Shown in pieces: positions 21,991 to 30,257 of a stretch of 32,810 nucleotides of DNA (position 1 is the stretch's first letter; every line of letters starts with the position of its first letter). This DNA comes from JBDTMT01 sp033764095. Lineage in GTDB: Bacteria; Desulfobacterota; Binatia; HRBIN30; CADEER01. The notes under the pieces were generated by a model. It saw only the letters and a list, made by a program, of their open reading frames with translations. It made no database searches and was not told the DNA's origin. The position numbers were made by a program, and so were the translations under genes. The stretch spans positions 1 to 32,810 of the forward strand of contig JANRJF010000323.1 of assembly GCA_033764095.1 (NCBI GenBank). Reading direction: 5' to 3'.

Positions 21991-22785
21991 TTACCGCCGC
22001 TCCTTTTCCCGTCCCTCGTCCTTCAGCAGGCGCGCGATCTCGCGGGCGATGGCACGGCGGTCGAGCTCCGCCTGCTCGCGCTCGAAGCTGCGCTGCCGGT
22101 AGTAGAGCTCCATCGACACCAGGCGGGCGAGCAGCACCGCCGGGAACATCTGGCCGATCAGCGACTCCAGGTTGGCGAGCGAGCGCGCGATCGGGTGCAC
22201 GGCGATGATGTCGCCGTAGCCCACCGTGGTCAGCGTCGAGAGGCTGAAATAGAGGAACGAGGCCGGCGCCGTGGTGTCGCCGGGCATCGGCGCGGAGTTG
22301 CCGAAGGCGTTGGGCAGCAACAGGTTCACGCCGGTGTAGGCGAACTCGAACATCATGCCGATCAGCAGGTAGACGGTGATCGCGCCGAAGATGCGGTTGT
22401 AGGTCACCGGCCCTTCGCGAAACACCTGCACGGTGATCAGTCCGGCGAGCAGTGCCACCGCGATCAGCGAGGCGGTGATGTCGGAGAGCCGCATGAGCAG
22501 CGAGCTCGACGGGTCGTACCAGTTCACCCAGTGCACGACCTGGGTGATCACCACCACGATGGTGAAGAAGATCACCAGGCCGCGGCTGGACGCGGTGGCG
22601 ACGACGCCGGAGATGAGGATGAGGGCGAAGACGATCGCCAGGCTCAGGTGGCCGAGCACGCCGACGTCGCGCAGCGGCCCGAGGACGAAGACGTTGACGA
22701 GGATGAACGCGAGCAGGACGGCGAGTCCGCCCTCGGCCTTCCAGACGCGCAACAGCGCGGCCGGCGCCGGCTTCGGTCGCGCCAT
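21991..22785 (-). CDS. Potassium-channel-like ion channel protein
   Basis: The 264-residue membrane protein has about five helices before a pore region. The selectivity filter TVGYGD is at 187-192 (LSTLTTVGYGDIIAVHP), flanked by a helix near 131-152 and a last helix near 206-226, as in the Ion_trans_2 family. The C-terminal 35 residues are a charged, probably coiled-coil tail (REQAELDRRAIAREIARLLK). No RCK or cyclic-nucleotide domain is present, so gating is unknown. It starts 6 bp downstream of the beta-propeller lipoprotein stop and appears to be the last gene of the RND operon. Its end borders the 8-mer repeat cluster. Confidence 0.88.
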   Translation of the reverse strand: MARPKPAPAALLRVWKAEGGLAVLLAFILVNVFVLGPLRDVGVLGHLSLAIVFALILISGVVATASSRGLVIFFTIVVVITQVVHWVNWYDPSSSLLMRLSDITASLIAVALLAGLITVQVFREGPVTYNRIFGAITVYLLIGMMFEFAYTGVNLLLPNAFGNSAPMPGDTTAPASFLYFSLSTLTTVGYGDIIAVHPIARSLANLESLIGQMFPAVLLARLVSMELYYRQRSFEREQAELDRRAIAREIARLLKDEGREKERR

Positions 22786-22791
22786 GCGGGC

Positions 22792-23832
22792 TCAGGGGGT
22801 CGCGGCCAGTGCCTGGGCGTCGATCGCCAGCACCTGGTTGCCGGAGGACACGTAGACGCGCCGACCGTCCGGCGTCACCGCCACGTCGCGCGCCTGCGGC
22901 ACCGAGAGCTGGCCGCGCAGCGTCGCGCTGGCGACGTCGACGACGCTGAACGCGCCGGACGTCTGGCTGGCGACGTACAGCGTGGCGCCATCGGGCGAGA
23001 TCGCCAGGCCGGTGGGCTGCGAGGGCACGGCCACCGTGTTGGTGACCTGGCGGCTGGTCAGGTCGACGAACGACAGGCTCGGTCCGGTGAGGTTGGCGAC
23101 GTAGGCGCGGCTGCCGTCGGGCGACAGCACGACGCGGTAGGGATTGCCGTCGACCTTGATCTCCTGGGTGAACAGCTGGGTGGTGGCGTCGAACAGCTGG
23201 ATGAAGCCGGGCGTGCAGATCTGCTTGCAGCCGACGCTCACCACCGTCTTGCCGTCCGGCGTCACCTTCATGTCCACCGGCCATACCGTCGGCGTCAGCA
23301 GGCTGCCCGGTCCGCCGTTCAGGTCGAGGATGCCGAAGCGCTGATTGGCGCGGTTGGCGATGTAGATCGTCTGGTTGTCGGGCGCGACGGCCATGAAGCC
23401 GAAGCCGCCGCGCAGCCGCTCGAGGAACATGGTGATCGGCGACTGCAGCGTGTTGGTGCCGGTGTCGAGCTGGTTGAGCATGATCGAGAACAGCGAGGCG
23501 ACGTAGACGCGCTGGCCGTTCGGCGCCGCCGCGATGCCGGTCGACTGCGGGTTGACCGGCACGTTCGACACCACCGTGTTGCTGGCGGCGTCGATGATCG
23601 TCAGCACGCCGTCGCCGGCGGCGTAGACGTGCTGGCCGTTGGGCTCGACGGCGAGCAGCACCGGCGGATTGCTGGCCGGGATGGTCGCCACGATGGCGCT
23701 GGGTGGCAGCGTCGAGGTGGTGTTGCCCGCCATGCCGGTGCAGCCGCCGAGTAACAGGGCCACCAACGCCAGGCCGTAGGGGCGCGCCTTGGCGCGCCCG
23801 CGCGTCGCGAGGTCTCCGCTGCGCTGCTCCAT
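22792..23832 (-). CDS. YVTN-type beta-propeller lipoprotein
   Basis: The 346-residue protein has a lipoprotein signal peptide: basic region to about residue 18, hydrophobic core, and lipobox LLGGC with Cys31. The rest is repeats of about 40-45 residues with the YVTN/40-residue propeller pattern, for example VEPNGQHVYAAGDGVLTIID, APNGQRVYVASL, SPDGSRAYVANL, SPDGATLYVASQ and TPDGRRVYVSSG. This suggests six to seven blades. Such propellers are usually binding scaffolds. GAGGGGG lies about 5 bases before ATG 23832. It follows the NodT gene by 41 bp and may assist or sense the efflux complex. A GC palindrome (23780-23799) lies inside the signal-peptide codons. Confidence 0.85.
   Translation of the reverse strand: MEQRSGDLATRGRAKARPYGLALVALLLGGCTGMAGNTTSTLPPSAIVATIPASNPPVLLAVEPNGQHVYAAGDGVLTIIDAASNTVVSNVPVNPQSTGIAAAPNGQRVYVASLFSIMLNQLDTGTNTLQSPITMFLERLRGGFGFMAVAPDNQTIYIANRANQRFGILDLNGGPGSLLTPTVWPVDMKVTPDGKTVVSVGCKQICTPGFIQLFDATTQLFTQEIKVDGNPYRVVLSPDGSRAYVANLTGPSLSFVDLTSRQVTNTVAVPSQPTGLAISPDGATLYVASQTSGAFSVVDVASATLRGQLSVPQARDVAVTPDGRRVYVSSGNQVLAIDAQALAATP
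23780..23799. repeat. GC palindrome inside the signal-peptide codons
   Basis: GGGCGCGCC, TT, GGCGCGCCC is a perfect 9-bp palindrome within codons 12-17 of the propeller lipoprotein, encoding part of its basic n-region (GRAKAR). It resembles a REP-like unit. In a GC-rich genome such palindromes can also arise by chance. Confidence 0.4.
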
Positions 23833-23873
23833 ACTGCCCCCTCGTCAGCCCCGCGGTGGAGCGGGGAACCCGG

Positions 23874-25415
23874 TCACGGACCCGGCGGCCAGAAGCCGAC
23901 GTCCACCGGCTGGTCGTTCGCCTCCCACCCGCCGCCGAGCGACTGGTAGAGATCGACGACGGCGAGCAGGCGGTCGCGGTCGATCTGCGCCAGCGTCAGC
24001 TCGGCGGGAAACAGCTGCTGCTGGGCCTCCAGCACCTCGAAGTAGGTGGACAGGCCGCCGACGTAGCGCAGCGTCGCCAGCCGCACCGATTCCTTCAGCG
24101 CGTCGACCTGCTTGGCCTGCTCGGCGCGCACCTGCTCCAGCTTGCGCTGGTTGATCAGCGCGTTCGACACCTCGCCGAGCGCGGTCAGCACGCTCTGCTG
24201 GTACGCCTGCACCTCGGCGTCGTACGCCGCGTTGCTGGCGCGCAGGTTCTCGATCAGCGCGCCGCCCTGGAACAGCGGCCCCATCATCGAGCCGGCGATC
24301 TGCCAGATGTTGCCGGGTCCCTGGAACACCTTCTCGATGTCCGAGCTCTGGCCGCCGTACAGCGCGGTGAGACCGATGCGCGGGAAGAAGTTGGCGGTCG
24401 CGACGCCGACCGCGGCATTGGCGGCGGCCATGGTCTGCTCGGCCTGCAGGATGTCGGGCCGGCGCTCGAGCAACTGCGACGGCAGCCCGGGCGGAGTCTG
24501 CGGCGGCAGCGCGTTCATGGTCAGCAGCGGCTGGCGCGGCACCGGCCCCGGTTCGCGGCCGAGCAGCACGCAGATGGCGTTCTCCTGGATGACGATGCGG
24601 CGCTGCAGGTTGGGCACCGCGGCGGCTGCCTGCGCCAGCGCCGCCTTGGCGCGTTCGACCGACAGCTTCGAGTCGACGCCGCCGACGAAGCGGCGGGTGA
24701 ACAGCTGCACCGTGTCCTCGAACGAGGCGACGGTGCGGGTGGCGATCTCCAGCTCGGCGTCGAGCTCCTGCAGGGTGAAGTAGGCGCCGGCGACGCCGCT
24801 CACCAACGACAGGACGACGCCGCGGCGCACGTCGTCGGTGGCGAACAGTTGCGCCTCGGATTGCTCGGTGGCGCGGCGGATGCGACCCCAGACGTCGATC
24901 TCCCAGGCGAGCGTGAAGGCGCCGAGGAATTGATTGCCGGTGACGTTGGGAAACTCGGGGCCGATGAAGACGCGGCCGCGCGCCGCGCCGCCCTCGTAGC
25001 CCACCTGCGGGAAGAGCGGCGAGGGCGTCACGCCGACGGTGTGCTGCGCCTGCGCGACGCGCGCCACGGCGGTGCGCAGGTCGTAGTTGTTCTTCAGCGT
25101 CTCGTCGATCAGGCCGCGCAGCGTCTCGTCGTTGAAGACGTCCCACCACGGCTGATCGGCGAAGGAGGCCGCTTCCGTCGGTCCCATCTGCTCGCGGAAC
25201 TCGGGCGGCGTCGGCGTTTCCGGCCTGACGAAATCCGGGCCGACCGCGCAGGAAGTCAGAAGAAAGGCCAAAGGCAAAAAGCAAAAGGCAAAAGGCAAAA
25301 GGGAGGAACGCGCGCGTTTCGATCCGAACTGCTCGGACACTTTTGCCTTTTGCCTTTTGCTTTTTGCCTTTTGCCTTTCCTCGCCGCGCAGGGAGGTGGC
25401 CACCAGCGCGCTCAT
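23874..25415 (-). CDS. NodT-family RND outer-membrane factor lipoprotein
   Basis: The 513-residue protein carries the NodT/OprM signature CAVGPDFVRPETPTPPEF, with the Cys in an LLTSC lipobox. Two OEP repeats follow, with coiled-coil and beta segments such as QAQHTVGVTPSPLFPQVGYE, AFTLAWEIDVWGRIRRATEQ, GREPGPVPRQP, LLERRPDILQAEQTMAAANA and LGGGWE. It forms the outer-membrane channel of the RND pump. The ATG at 25415 overlaps the permease stop (ATGA). It gives an unusually long, basic n-region of about 38 residues before the hydrophobic core. A GTG 25 codons downstream (start near 25340) would give an ordinary lipoprotein signal. Either way the hydrophobic core LLPFAFCFLPLAFLL is encoded by one arm of the inverted 7-mer repeat. 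Confidence 0.9.
   Translation of the reverse strand: MSALVATSLRGEERQKAKSKRQKAKVSEQFGSKRARSSLLPFAFCFLPLAFLLTSCAVGPDFVRPETPTPPEFREQMGPTEAASFADQPWWDVFNDETLRGLIDETLKNNYDLRTAVARVAQAQHTVGVTPSPLFPQVGYEGGAARGRVFIGPEFPNVTGNQFLGAFTLAWEIDVWGRIRRATEQSEAQLFATDDVRRGVVLSLVSGVAGAYFTLQELDAELEIATRTVASFEDTVQLFTRRFVGGVDSKLSVERAKAALAQAAAAVPNLQRRIVIQENAICVLLGREPGPVPRQPLLTMNALPPQTPPGLPSQLLERRPDILQAEQTMAAANAAVGVATANFFPRIGLTALYGGQSSDIEKVFQGPGNIWQIAGSMMGPLFQGGALIENLRASNAAYDAEVQAYQQSVLTALGEVSNALINQRKLEQVRAEQAKQVDALKESVRLATLRYVGGLSTYFEVLEAQQQLFPAELTLAQIDRDRLLAVVDLYQSLGGGWEANDQPVDVGFWPPGP
25262..25379. repeat. 40-bp inverted arms of degenerate 7-mers inside the NodT gene
   Basis: The left arm (25262-25301) is built of AAAAGGC/AAAAAGC units, and the right arm (25340-25379) is its reverse complement with a single mismatch (C at 25269). 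The spacer is 38 bp and contains a TCCGA/TCGGA mini-hairpin. Both arms are about 60% A/T or higher in a strongly GC-rich genome. On the minus strand the right arm is read first as lysine-rich codons (RQKAKSKRQKAK), and the left arm as hydrophobic codons (LLPFAFCFLPLAF). Confidence 0.9.
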
Positions 25416-28400
25416 GACGACTTCTCCGCCGGCGGAGCGGGTGTCGGAGCATGCGACTCGCCGCCGCCGGCGAGCCGTTCCACCAGGTAGAAGCTCACCG
25501 GCACGATGAAGATGGCGATCAGCGTCGCCGCCAGCATGCCGCCCATCACCGCGGTGCCGAGCGTCTGGCGGCCGACCGCGCCCGAGCCGCTGGCGATGGC
25601 AAGCGGCACGACGCCGAGGATGAAGGCGAAGGCGGTCATCAGGATCGGGCGCAGGCGCAGGCGGGCGCCGGTCAGCGCCGCGTCGATCAGCGGCGTGCCC
25701 TTCTCGTATTCGTCCTTGCAGAACTCGACGATCAGGATGGCGTTCTTCGCCGACAGGCCGATGAGCATGACCAGGCCGATCTGCGCGTAGATGTTGTTCT
25801 CGAAGGCGCGCAGCCAGAGCGCCAGGAAGGCGCCGAAGACGGCGATCGGGGTGCCGAGCAGCACGCTGAAGGGCAGCGACCAGCTCTCGTACTGCGCCGC
25901 CAGGATGAGGAACACCATCAGCAGCGAGAAGCCGAAGATGACGCTCGCCGGCACGCCCTGCTGCGCCACCTTCTCCTGGAAGGACATGCCGTTGTAGTCG
26001 TAGCCCATCTCGCGCGGCATGGTCTCGGCGAACACCTGCTCCAGCGCCGCCATCGCCTGGCCGGTGCTGACGCCGGGCTTGGTGCTGATGTTGAGCTGTG
26101 CGGCGCGGTACTCGTTGAAGCGCACGGTGAACTCGGGGCCGTTGACGTTCTGCATCTCGACCACGGTGGACAGCGGCACCGGTTGGTTCGAGGAGTTGAG
26201 CACGTAGAAGCGGCCGATGTTCTCGGCGCGCGAACGGGCCTCGCCCTCGGCCTGCACGTAGACCTGCCAGACGCGGCCAAAGCGGTTGAAGTAGTTCACG
26301 AAGGAGCCGCCCATGAAGGTCTGCAGCGTGCGGTACACCGAGGAGAGCTGCACGGTCTGCTTGAGCACCTTGTCGCGGTCCACCTTGGCGAACATCTGCG
26401 GCACGCTCGGAATCAGCGTCGTCATCACCGAGGCGAACTCGGGCCGCTTGTTCAGCGCCGCCATGAAGATCTGCGTCTGCTTGGCGAGGAACGCGACGTC
26501 CTGGCCGGAGCGGTCCTCCAGCATGAAGGTCACGCCGCCGGAGGTGCCGACGCCGGGAATCGCCGGCGGTGGGAAGGCGAAGGCGATGGCGCCGGGCAGC
26601 TCGCGCAGCTTGAAGTTCACCTCGCGCATGATGACGTCGGCGGTGCGGCCCTTCGGGTCGCGCTCCGACCATGGCGCCAGCGTCACGAAATAGAAGGCGT
26701 TGTAGGTCGTGTTCACCTGGCTGAGCAGGCTGAAGCCGGCCACCGTGTTGTAGCTCTGCACGCCGTCGGTCTTGGCGAGCATCGCCTCGATCTGCCGGCA
26801 GAGCTCGTCGGTGCGCTGCAGCGACGCCGCCGGCGGCAGCTGGACGTTCATGTAGAAGTAGCCCTGGTCCTCCTCCGGGATGAAGCTCGGCGCCAGCCTG
26901 CCGCCGAAGAACGCCGCCAGTGCGGTAACGCCGGCGAGCAGCAGCAGCGCCAGACCCCAGCGCTTGATCAGGTGGTGGCACCAGTTGACGTAGCCCTCGG
27001 TGGCGCGGCCGAAGGCGCGGTTGAACCAGCGGAAGAAGGCGCCGAGCGGGCCGCGCGTCTCGGTCTTCGGGCGCAGCAGCAGCGCCGCCAGCGCCGGGCT
27101 CAGGGTCAGCGCGTTGAACGCCGAGATGATCACCGAGATGGCGATGGTGAGCGCGAACTGCTGGTACATGAGCCCGGTGATGCCGGGGATGAACGCGGTC
27201 GGGATGAACACCGCGGCGAGGATCAGCGCGATGGCGATGACCGGCGACGACACCTCGCTCATCGCCTTGAGGGTCGCCTCCTTCGGCGACAGCCCCTTCT
27301 CGATGTGGTGCTCGACCGCCTCGACGACGACGATCGCGTCGTCGACCACCAGGCCGATCGCCAGCACCAGGCCGAACAGCGACAGCGTGTTGATGGAGAA
27401 GCCGAGCAGCGGGAAGATCGCGAAGGTGCCGACCAGGGACACCGGCACGGCGAGCAGCGGAATGAGCGTGGCGCGGAAGCCCTGCAGGAAGACGAAGACG
27501 ACGATGATCACCAGCAGCAGGGCTTCCCACAGCGTCTTGACGATCTCGGCGATGCCCTCGGTGACTGCCAGCGTGGTGTCGAGCGAGACGACGTAGTCGA
27601 GGCCGGCGGGGAAGCGCGTCTTCGCCTCCTCCATCAGCGCCTTGGCCTGGTTGACGGTGTCGATCGCGTTGGAGCCGGGCAGTTGGTAGATGGCGATGAT
27701 TGCCGCCGGCTTGCCGTTCAGGCGGCCCTTCATGCTGTAGGTCTGCGCGCCGAGCTCGATGCGCGCCACGTCCTTCATGCGCACCAGCGAGCCGTCCGGG
27801 TTGGCGCGCACGACGATGTCGCCGAACTCCTCCTCGGTCTGCAGGCGGCCCAGGGCGCGCACCGTGTAGGTGTACTGCTGCCCCTTCGGCACCGGCTCGG
27901 CGCCGATCTGGCCGGCCGGGTTCACCGTGTTCTGCGCCTTCAGCGCGTCGAGGATCTCGGTGACGGTGATGCCGAGCTTCGACAGGGTGTCGGGGTCGAC
28001 CCAGAAGCGCATGGCGTACTGGCCGGCGCCGTAGATCGCCACCTGGCCGATGCCGGGCACGCGCGTCATCGGGTCGTTGATGTTGATGTAGGCGTAGTTG
28101 GTGAGGAACAGCGCGTCGAATTCGTCGGTCGGCGAGTAGACCGAGAACAGCGCCAGCGGGCTGGTGGTGGCGAGGCGGATGGTGGTGCCGTACTGCGTCA
28201 CCTCGGCCGGCAGCTGCGACTGCGCCTGCGAGTAGCGCAGCTGCGCCAGCACCTGGTCGATGTTCGGATCGGTGGTGACGTCGTAGTTGACGTACAGGGT
28301 CATCTGCCCGTTCGAGGCGTTGACCGAGTACATGTAGATCATGCCGGCGACGCCGCTCATCTGCTGCTCGATCGGCGTCGCCACCGACGCCTCGACGGTG

Positions 28401-28564
28401 AGCGCGTCGGCGCCGACGTAGGTGGTCGACAGCTGCACCTGCGGCGGCGCGATGTTGGGGAACAGCGCGACGGGCAGCTGCACCATCGCGACCAGGCCGA
28501 GGATGGTCATGATGATCGAGATCACCATGGCCACGATCGGCCGCTCGACGAAGAAGCGAGACAT
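25412..28564 (-). CDS. RND (HAE1/AcrB-like) multidrug efflux permease
   Basis: The 1050-residue inner-membrane pump opens with MSRFFVERPIVAMVISI, the standard HAE1 N-terminus. Proton-relay residues are in place: Asp408-Asp409 in GLVVDDAIVVVE and Lys940 in LSAKNAILIVEF, almost the same numbering as E. coli AcrB. Two large periplasmic loops and twelve helices are recognisable from the hydrophobic pattern. Start at ATG 28564 matches the family; longer upstream reading is not conserved. It follows the adaptor by 17 bp and overlaps the NodT start by 4 bp. The complete pump exports hydrophobic or amphipathic compounds across both membranes. Confidence 0.97.
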   Translation of the reverse strand: MSRFFVERPIVAMVISIIMTILGLVAMVQLPVALFPNIAPPQVQLSTTYVGADALTVEASVATPIEQQMSGVAGMIYMYSVNASNGQMTLYVNYDVTTDPNIDQVLAQLRYSQAQSQLPAEVTQYGTTIRLATTSPLALFSVYSPTDEFDALFLTNYAYININDPMTRVPGIGQVAIYGAGQYAMRFWVDPDTLSKLGITVTEILDALKAQNTVNPAGQIGAEPVPKGQQYTYTVRALGRLQTEEEFGDIVVRANPDGSLVRMKDVARIELGAQTYSMKGRLNGKPAAIIAIYQLPGSNAIDTVNQAKALMEEAKTRFPAGLDYVVSLDTTLAVTEGIAEIVKTLWEALLLVIIVVFVFLQGFRATLIPLLAVPVSLVGTFAIFPLLGFSINTLSLFGLVLAIGLVVDDAIVVVEAVEHHIEKGLSPKEATLKAMSEVSSPVIAIALILAAVFIPTAFIPGITGLMYQQFALTIAISVIISAFNALTLSPALAALLLRPKTETRGPLGAFFRWFNRAFGRATEGYVNWCHHLIKRWGLALLLLAGVTALAAFFGGRLAPSFIPEEDQGYFYMNVQLPPAASLQRTDELCRQIEAMLAKTDGVQSYNTVAGFSLLSQVNTTYNAFYFVTLAPWSERDPKGRTADVIMREVNFKLRELPGAIAFAFPPPAIPGVGTSGGVTFMLEDRSGQDVAFLAKQTQIFMAALNKRPEFASVMTTLIPSVPQMFAKVDRDKVLKQTVQLSSVYRTLQTFMGGSFVNYFNRFGRVWQVYVQAEGEARSRAENIGRFYVLNSSNQPVPLSTVVEMQNVNGPEFTVRFNEYRAAQLNISTKPGVSTGQAMAALEQVFAETMPREMGYDYNGMSFQEKVAQQGVPASVIFGFSLLMVFLILAAQYESWSLPFSVLLGTPIAVFGAFLALWLRAFENNIYAQIGLVMLIGLSAKNAILIVEFCKDEYEKGTPLIDAALTGARLRLRPILMTAFAFILGVVPLAIASGSGAVGRQTLGTAVMGGMLAATLIAIFIVPVSFYLVERLAGGGESHAPTPAPPAEKSS

Positions 28565-28581
28565 ACGCGGCGGCGACTCGC

Positions 28582-29784
28582 TCAGCCGGCCGGCGGGGTG
28601 ACCGGCGGCAGGGTCGGCGGCGTCGCGGCGGTCGGCCACGGCGTCGCTTCAAGCTTCTCCGGCACGTACGGCTGCACCGCGACCTTCATCCCCGGGCGCA
28701 CCTTCTGGAAGCCCTCGACGACCACCCGCTCGCCCTTCTGCAGGCCCTCGGTGATCACCCAGTCCTCGTGCGTGCGCGGCCCGACGCTGACGTTGCGGAT
28801 CTCCACCGTATCGTCGGGGCCGACCACCGTGACCTGGTACTGGCCCTGCAGGTTCTGCACGGCGCGCTGCGACACGACGATGGCGTTCGGCTTGGTCTCG
28901 ATCACCGCGCGGATCTTGGCATAGCCGCCCGGCCGCAACAGGTTGTCGGGATTCGGAAACAGCGCCTCCAGCGTCAGCGTACCGGTGCGCACCTCGATCT
29001 CGCGGCCGATCACCGAGACGCTGCCGCGGTAGCGGTAGACGGTCTCGTCGGCGTTGATCAGCTCCAGGCCGTCGCGCCGCGAGGCCTGCTCGCCCTCGTC
29101 CTTGGCGCGCCCCTTGGCGTAGCGCAGATACTCCTGCTCGCTGACCGGGAAGATGACCTTGATGGGATCGAGCGTCGAGACCGTGGTCAGGGTGGTAGTC
29201 GGCTCGACCAGGTCGCCGATCTGCGCGATGGCGATGCCCGACACCCCGGCGATCGGCGAGACCACCTTGGTCCAGCCGAGGTTCAGCCGCGCCTGTTCGA
29301 CCGCCGCCTTGGCGGCCGCCACCGCGGCGATGTTCGCCTCGTTCGCCTGCACGGCGTTGTCGAGCTCCTGTTGGCTGACCGCGCCTTCCTTGGCCAACGG
29401 CGTGTAGCGGGCGACGTCGAGCTGCGTCTTGCCGAGCGCCGCCTGGGCCTGCTGCAGGTTGCCGACCGCCTGGTCGAGCTGCGCCTGGAACTCGCGCGGA
29501 TCGATCTGGAAGAGCAGCTGATTCGCCGCGACGACCGACCCTTCGGTGTAGTTCTTGGTCAACAGGTAGCCCTTCACCTGCGGCTTGATCGCGGCGTTGA
29601 TGAAGCCGCTCATGGTGCCGACCCACTCGTGGTAGACCGGCACGTCGCGCTGCTCGACGACCTGTACCTGCACGTCGGGCGGCGGCAGCTCGGGGGCTTC
29701 CTCTTTCTTACAAGCGGCGAGCAGCGCCAGGAGGGCCAGCGCCAGGCGCCAACCGCGGCCACCCCGCCGGAATGCGAGCTTCAT
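28582..29784 (-). CDS. RND periplasmic adaptor (membrane fusion) lipoprotein
   Basis: This is a 400-residue adaptor with lipobox LLAAC (Cys25). A lipoyl/barrel-sandwich half follows (VYHEWVGTMSGFINAAIKPQ and VKGYL), then the alpha-hairpin (QLDQAVGNLQQAQAALGKTQ, LAKEGAVSQQELDNA), then LGWTKVVSPIAGVSGIAIAQ, and beta-barrel and membrane-proximal domains with LFPNPDNLLRPGGYAKI and GERVVVEGFQKVRPG. It is AcrA/MexA-like in order and length. GGAGGAGG lies about 5 bases ahead of ATG 29784. It is the first gene of the efflux operon. A promoter candidate lies at 29835-29862. Confidence 0.96.
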   Translation of the reverse strand: MKLAFRRGGRGWRLALALLALLAACKKEEAPELPPPDVQVQVVEQRDVPVYHEWVGTMSGFINAAIKPQVKGYLLTKNYTEGSVVAANQLLFQIDPREFQAQLDQAVGNLQQAQAALGKTQLDVARYTPLAKEGAVSQQELDNAVQANEANIAAVAAAKAAVEQARLNLGWTKVVSPIAGVSGIAIAQIGDLVEPTTTLTTVSTLDPIKVIFPVSEQEYLRYAKGRAKDEGEQASRRDGLELINADETVYRYRGSVSVIGREIEVRTGTLTLEALFPNPDNLLRPGGYAKIRAVIETKPNAIVVSQRAVQNLQGQYQVTVVGPDDTVEIRNVSVGPRTHEDWVITEGLQKGERVVVEGFQKVRPGMKVAVQPYVPEKLEATPWPTAATPPTLPPVTPPAG

Positions 29785-29834
29785 CGAGCCTCCTCCGCTC
29801 CGGCGGCGCCGGTTGGGATCCTCACGGCCGCGAG

Positions 29835-29862
29835 CAAGTAGTCGAATTCGCGGCGATGTCAA
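29835..29862 (-). promoter_or_regulatory. Candidate sigma70-type promoter of the RND operon
   Basis: On the minus strand a perfect -35 TTGACA (29857-29862) is followed after 16 bases by TACTTG (29835-29840), a weak -10. It sits about 50 bp upstream of the adaptor ATG, between that gene and the end of the SMR exporter gene. The -10 match is poor, so the call rests mainly on the -35 element and position. Confidence 0.4.
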
Positions 29863-29878
29863 CGGTATGGATGGGTGA

Positions 29879-30202
29879 TCAGTCGGATTCGGCGGTGGCT
29901 TTGAGCCCGACCAGGGCGATCAGCAACAGCGCGACGCAGCACAGGCGCGCCGGGCTGAGCGATTCGCCGAACAGCCAGACGCCTGCCACGACGCTGCCGA
30001 GCGCGCCGATTCCCATCCACACCGCATAGGCGGTGCCGAGCGGAATGGTGCGCATCGCCACCGACAGCAGCGCCAGGCTGGCGACCAGGGCGATGCTCAC
30101 GCCGGCCAGCGCCAGCGCCCGTTGCGGGCCGTCGGCGTACTTGAGCCCGACCGCCCAGGCGATCTCGAACATTCCAGCCAGCAACAGGTAGATCCAGGCC
30201 AT
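29879..30202 (-). CDS. sugE: Small multidrug resistance exporter, SugE/Gdx (guanidinium) type
   Basis: The 107-residue, four-helix protein of standard SMR size has the essential Glu13 in MAWIYLLLAGMFEIAWAVGL. KYADG at the end of helix 1 and GTAYAVWMGIGALGSVVAG (helix 3) fit the SugE/Gdx branch, whose characterised members exchange guanidinium for protons. The EmrE branch differs at these positions. Context is decisive: its leader (30217-30257) matches a guanidine-III riboswitch, and AGGGAG (30208-30213) lies 5 bases before the ATG. The RND adaptor gene lies 94 bp downstream on the same strand but appears to have its own promoter. Confidence 0.94.
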   Translation of the reverse strand: MAWIYLLLAGMFEIAWAVGLKYADGPQRALALAGVSIALVASLALLSVAMRTIPLGTAYAVWMGIGALGSVVAGVWLFGESLSPARLCCVALLLIALVGLKATAESD

Positions 30203-30216
30203 GACGACTCCCTCTC

Positions 30217-30257
30217 GCGTCGTCTTGTCCTGACCGGGTACGCCGCGCCTCGTCCGG
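30217..30257 (-). promoter_or_regulatory. Guanidine-III (ykkC-III) riboswitch
   Basis: The 41-nt minus-strand segment starts CCGGACGAGG, has the central TACCCGGTCAGGACAAGACG and ends ACGACGC. It agrees nearly base for base with the Thermobifida fusca guanidine-III aptamer as I remember it. The 5' CCGG can form the pseudoknot with the internal CCGG, and P1 (GCGGCGT with ACGACGC) closes with a single G-A mismatch. The Shine-Dalgarno of the exporter begins 3 bases after the aptamer, so ligand binding probably controls translation initiation. It senses guanidinium and turns on its export. Confidence 0.9.

Noticed and set aside
25262..25379. CRISPR array
   Set aside because: The units are 7 bp, contiguous and inverted, with no unique spacers and no cas gene.
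23874..28652. 1592-codon minus-strand frame joining the permease region and the NodT gene
   Set aside because: Upstream of 25415 it is an out-of-frame reading of the permease gene. The ATGA overlap and NodT motifs fix the real start.
25451..28924. 1157-codon open frame opposite the RND permease
   Set aside because: It is His/Arg/Asp-rich antisense translation of a clearly recognised AcrB-type gene.
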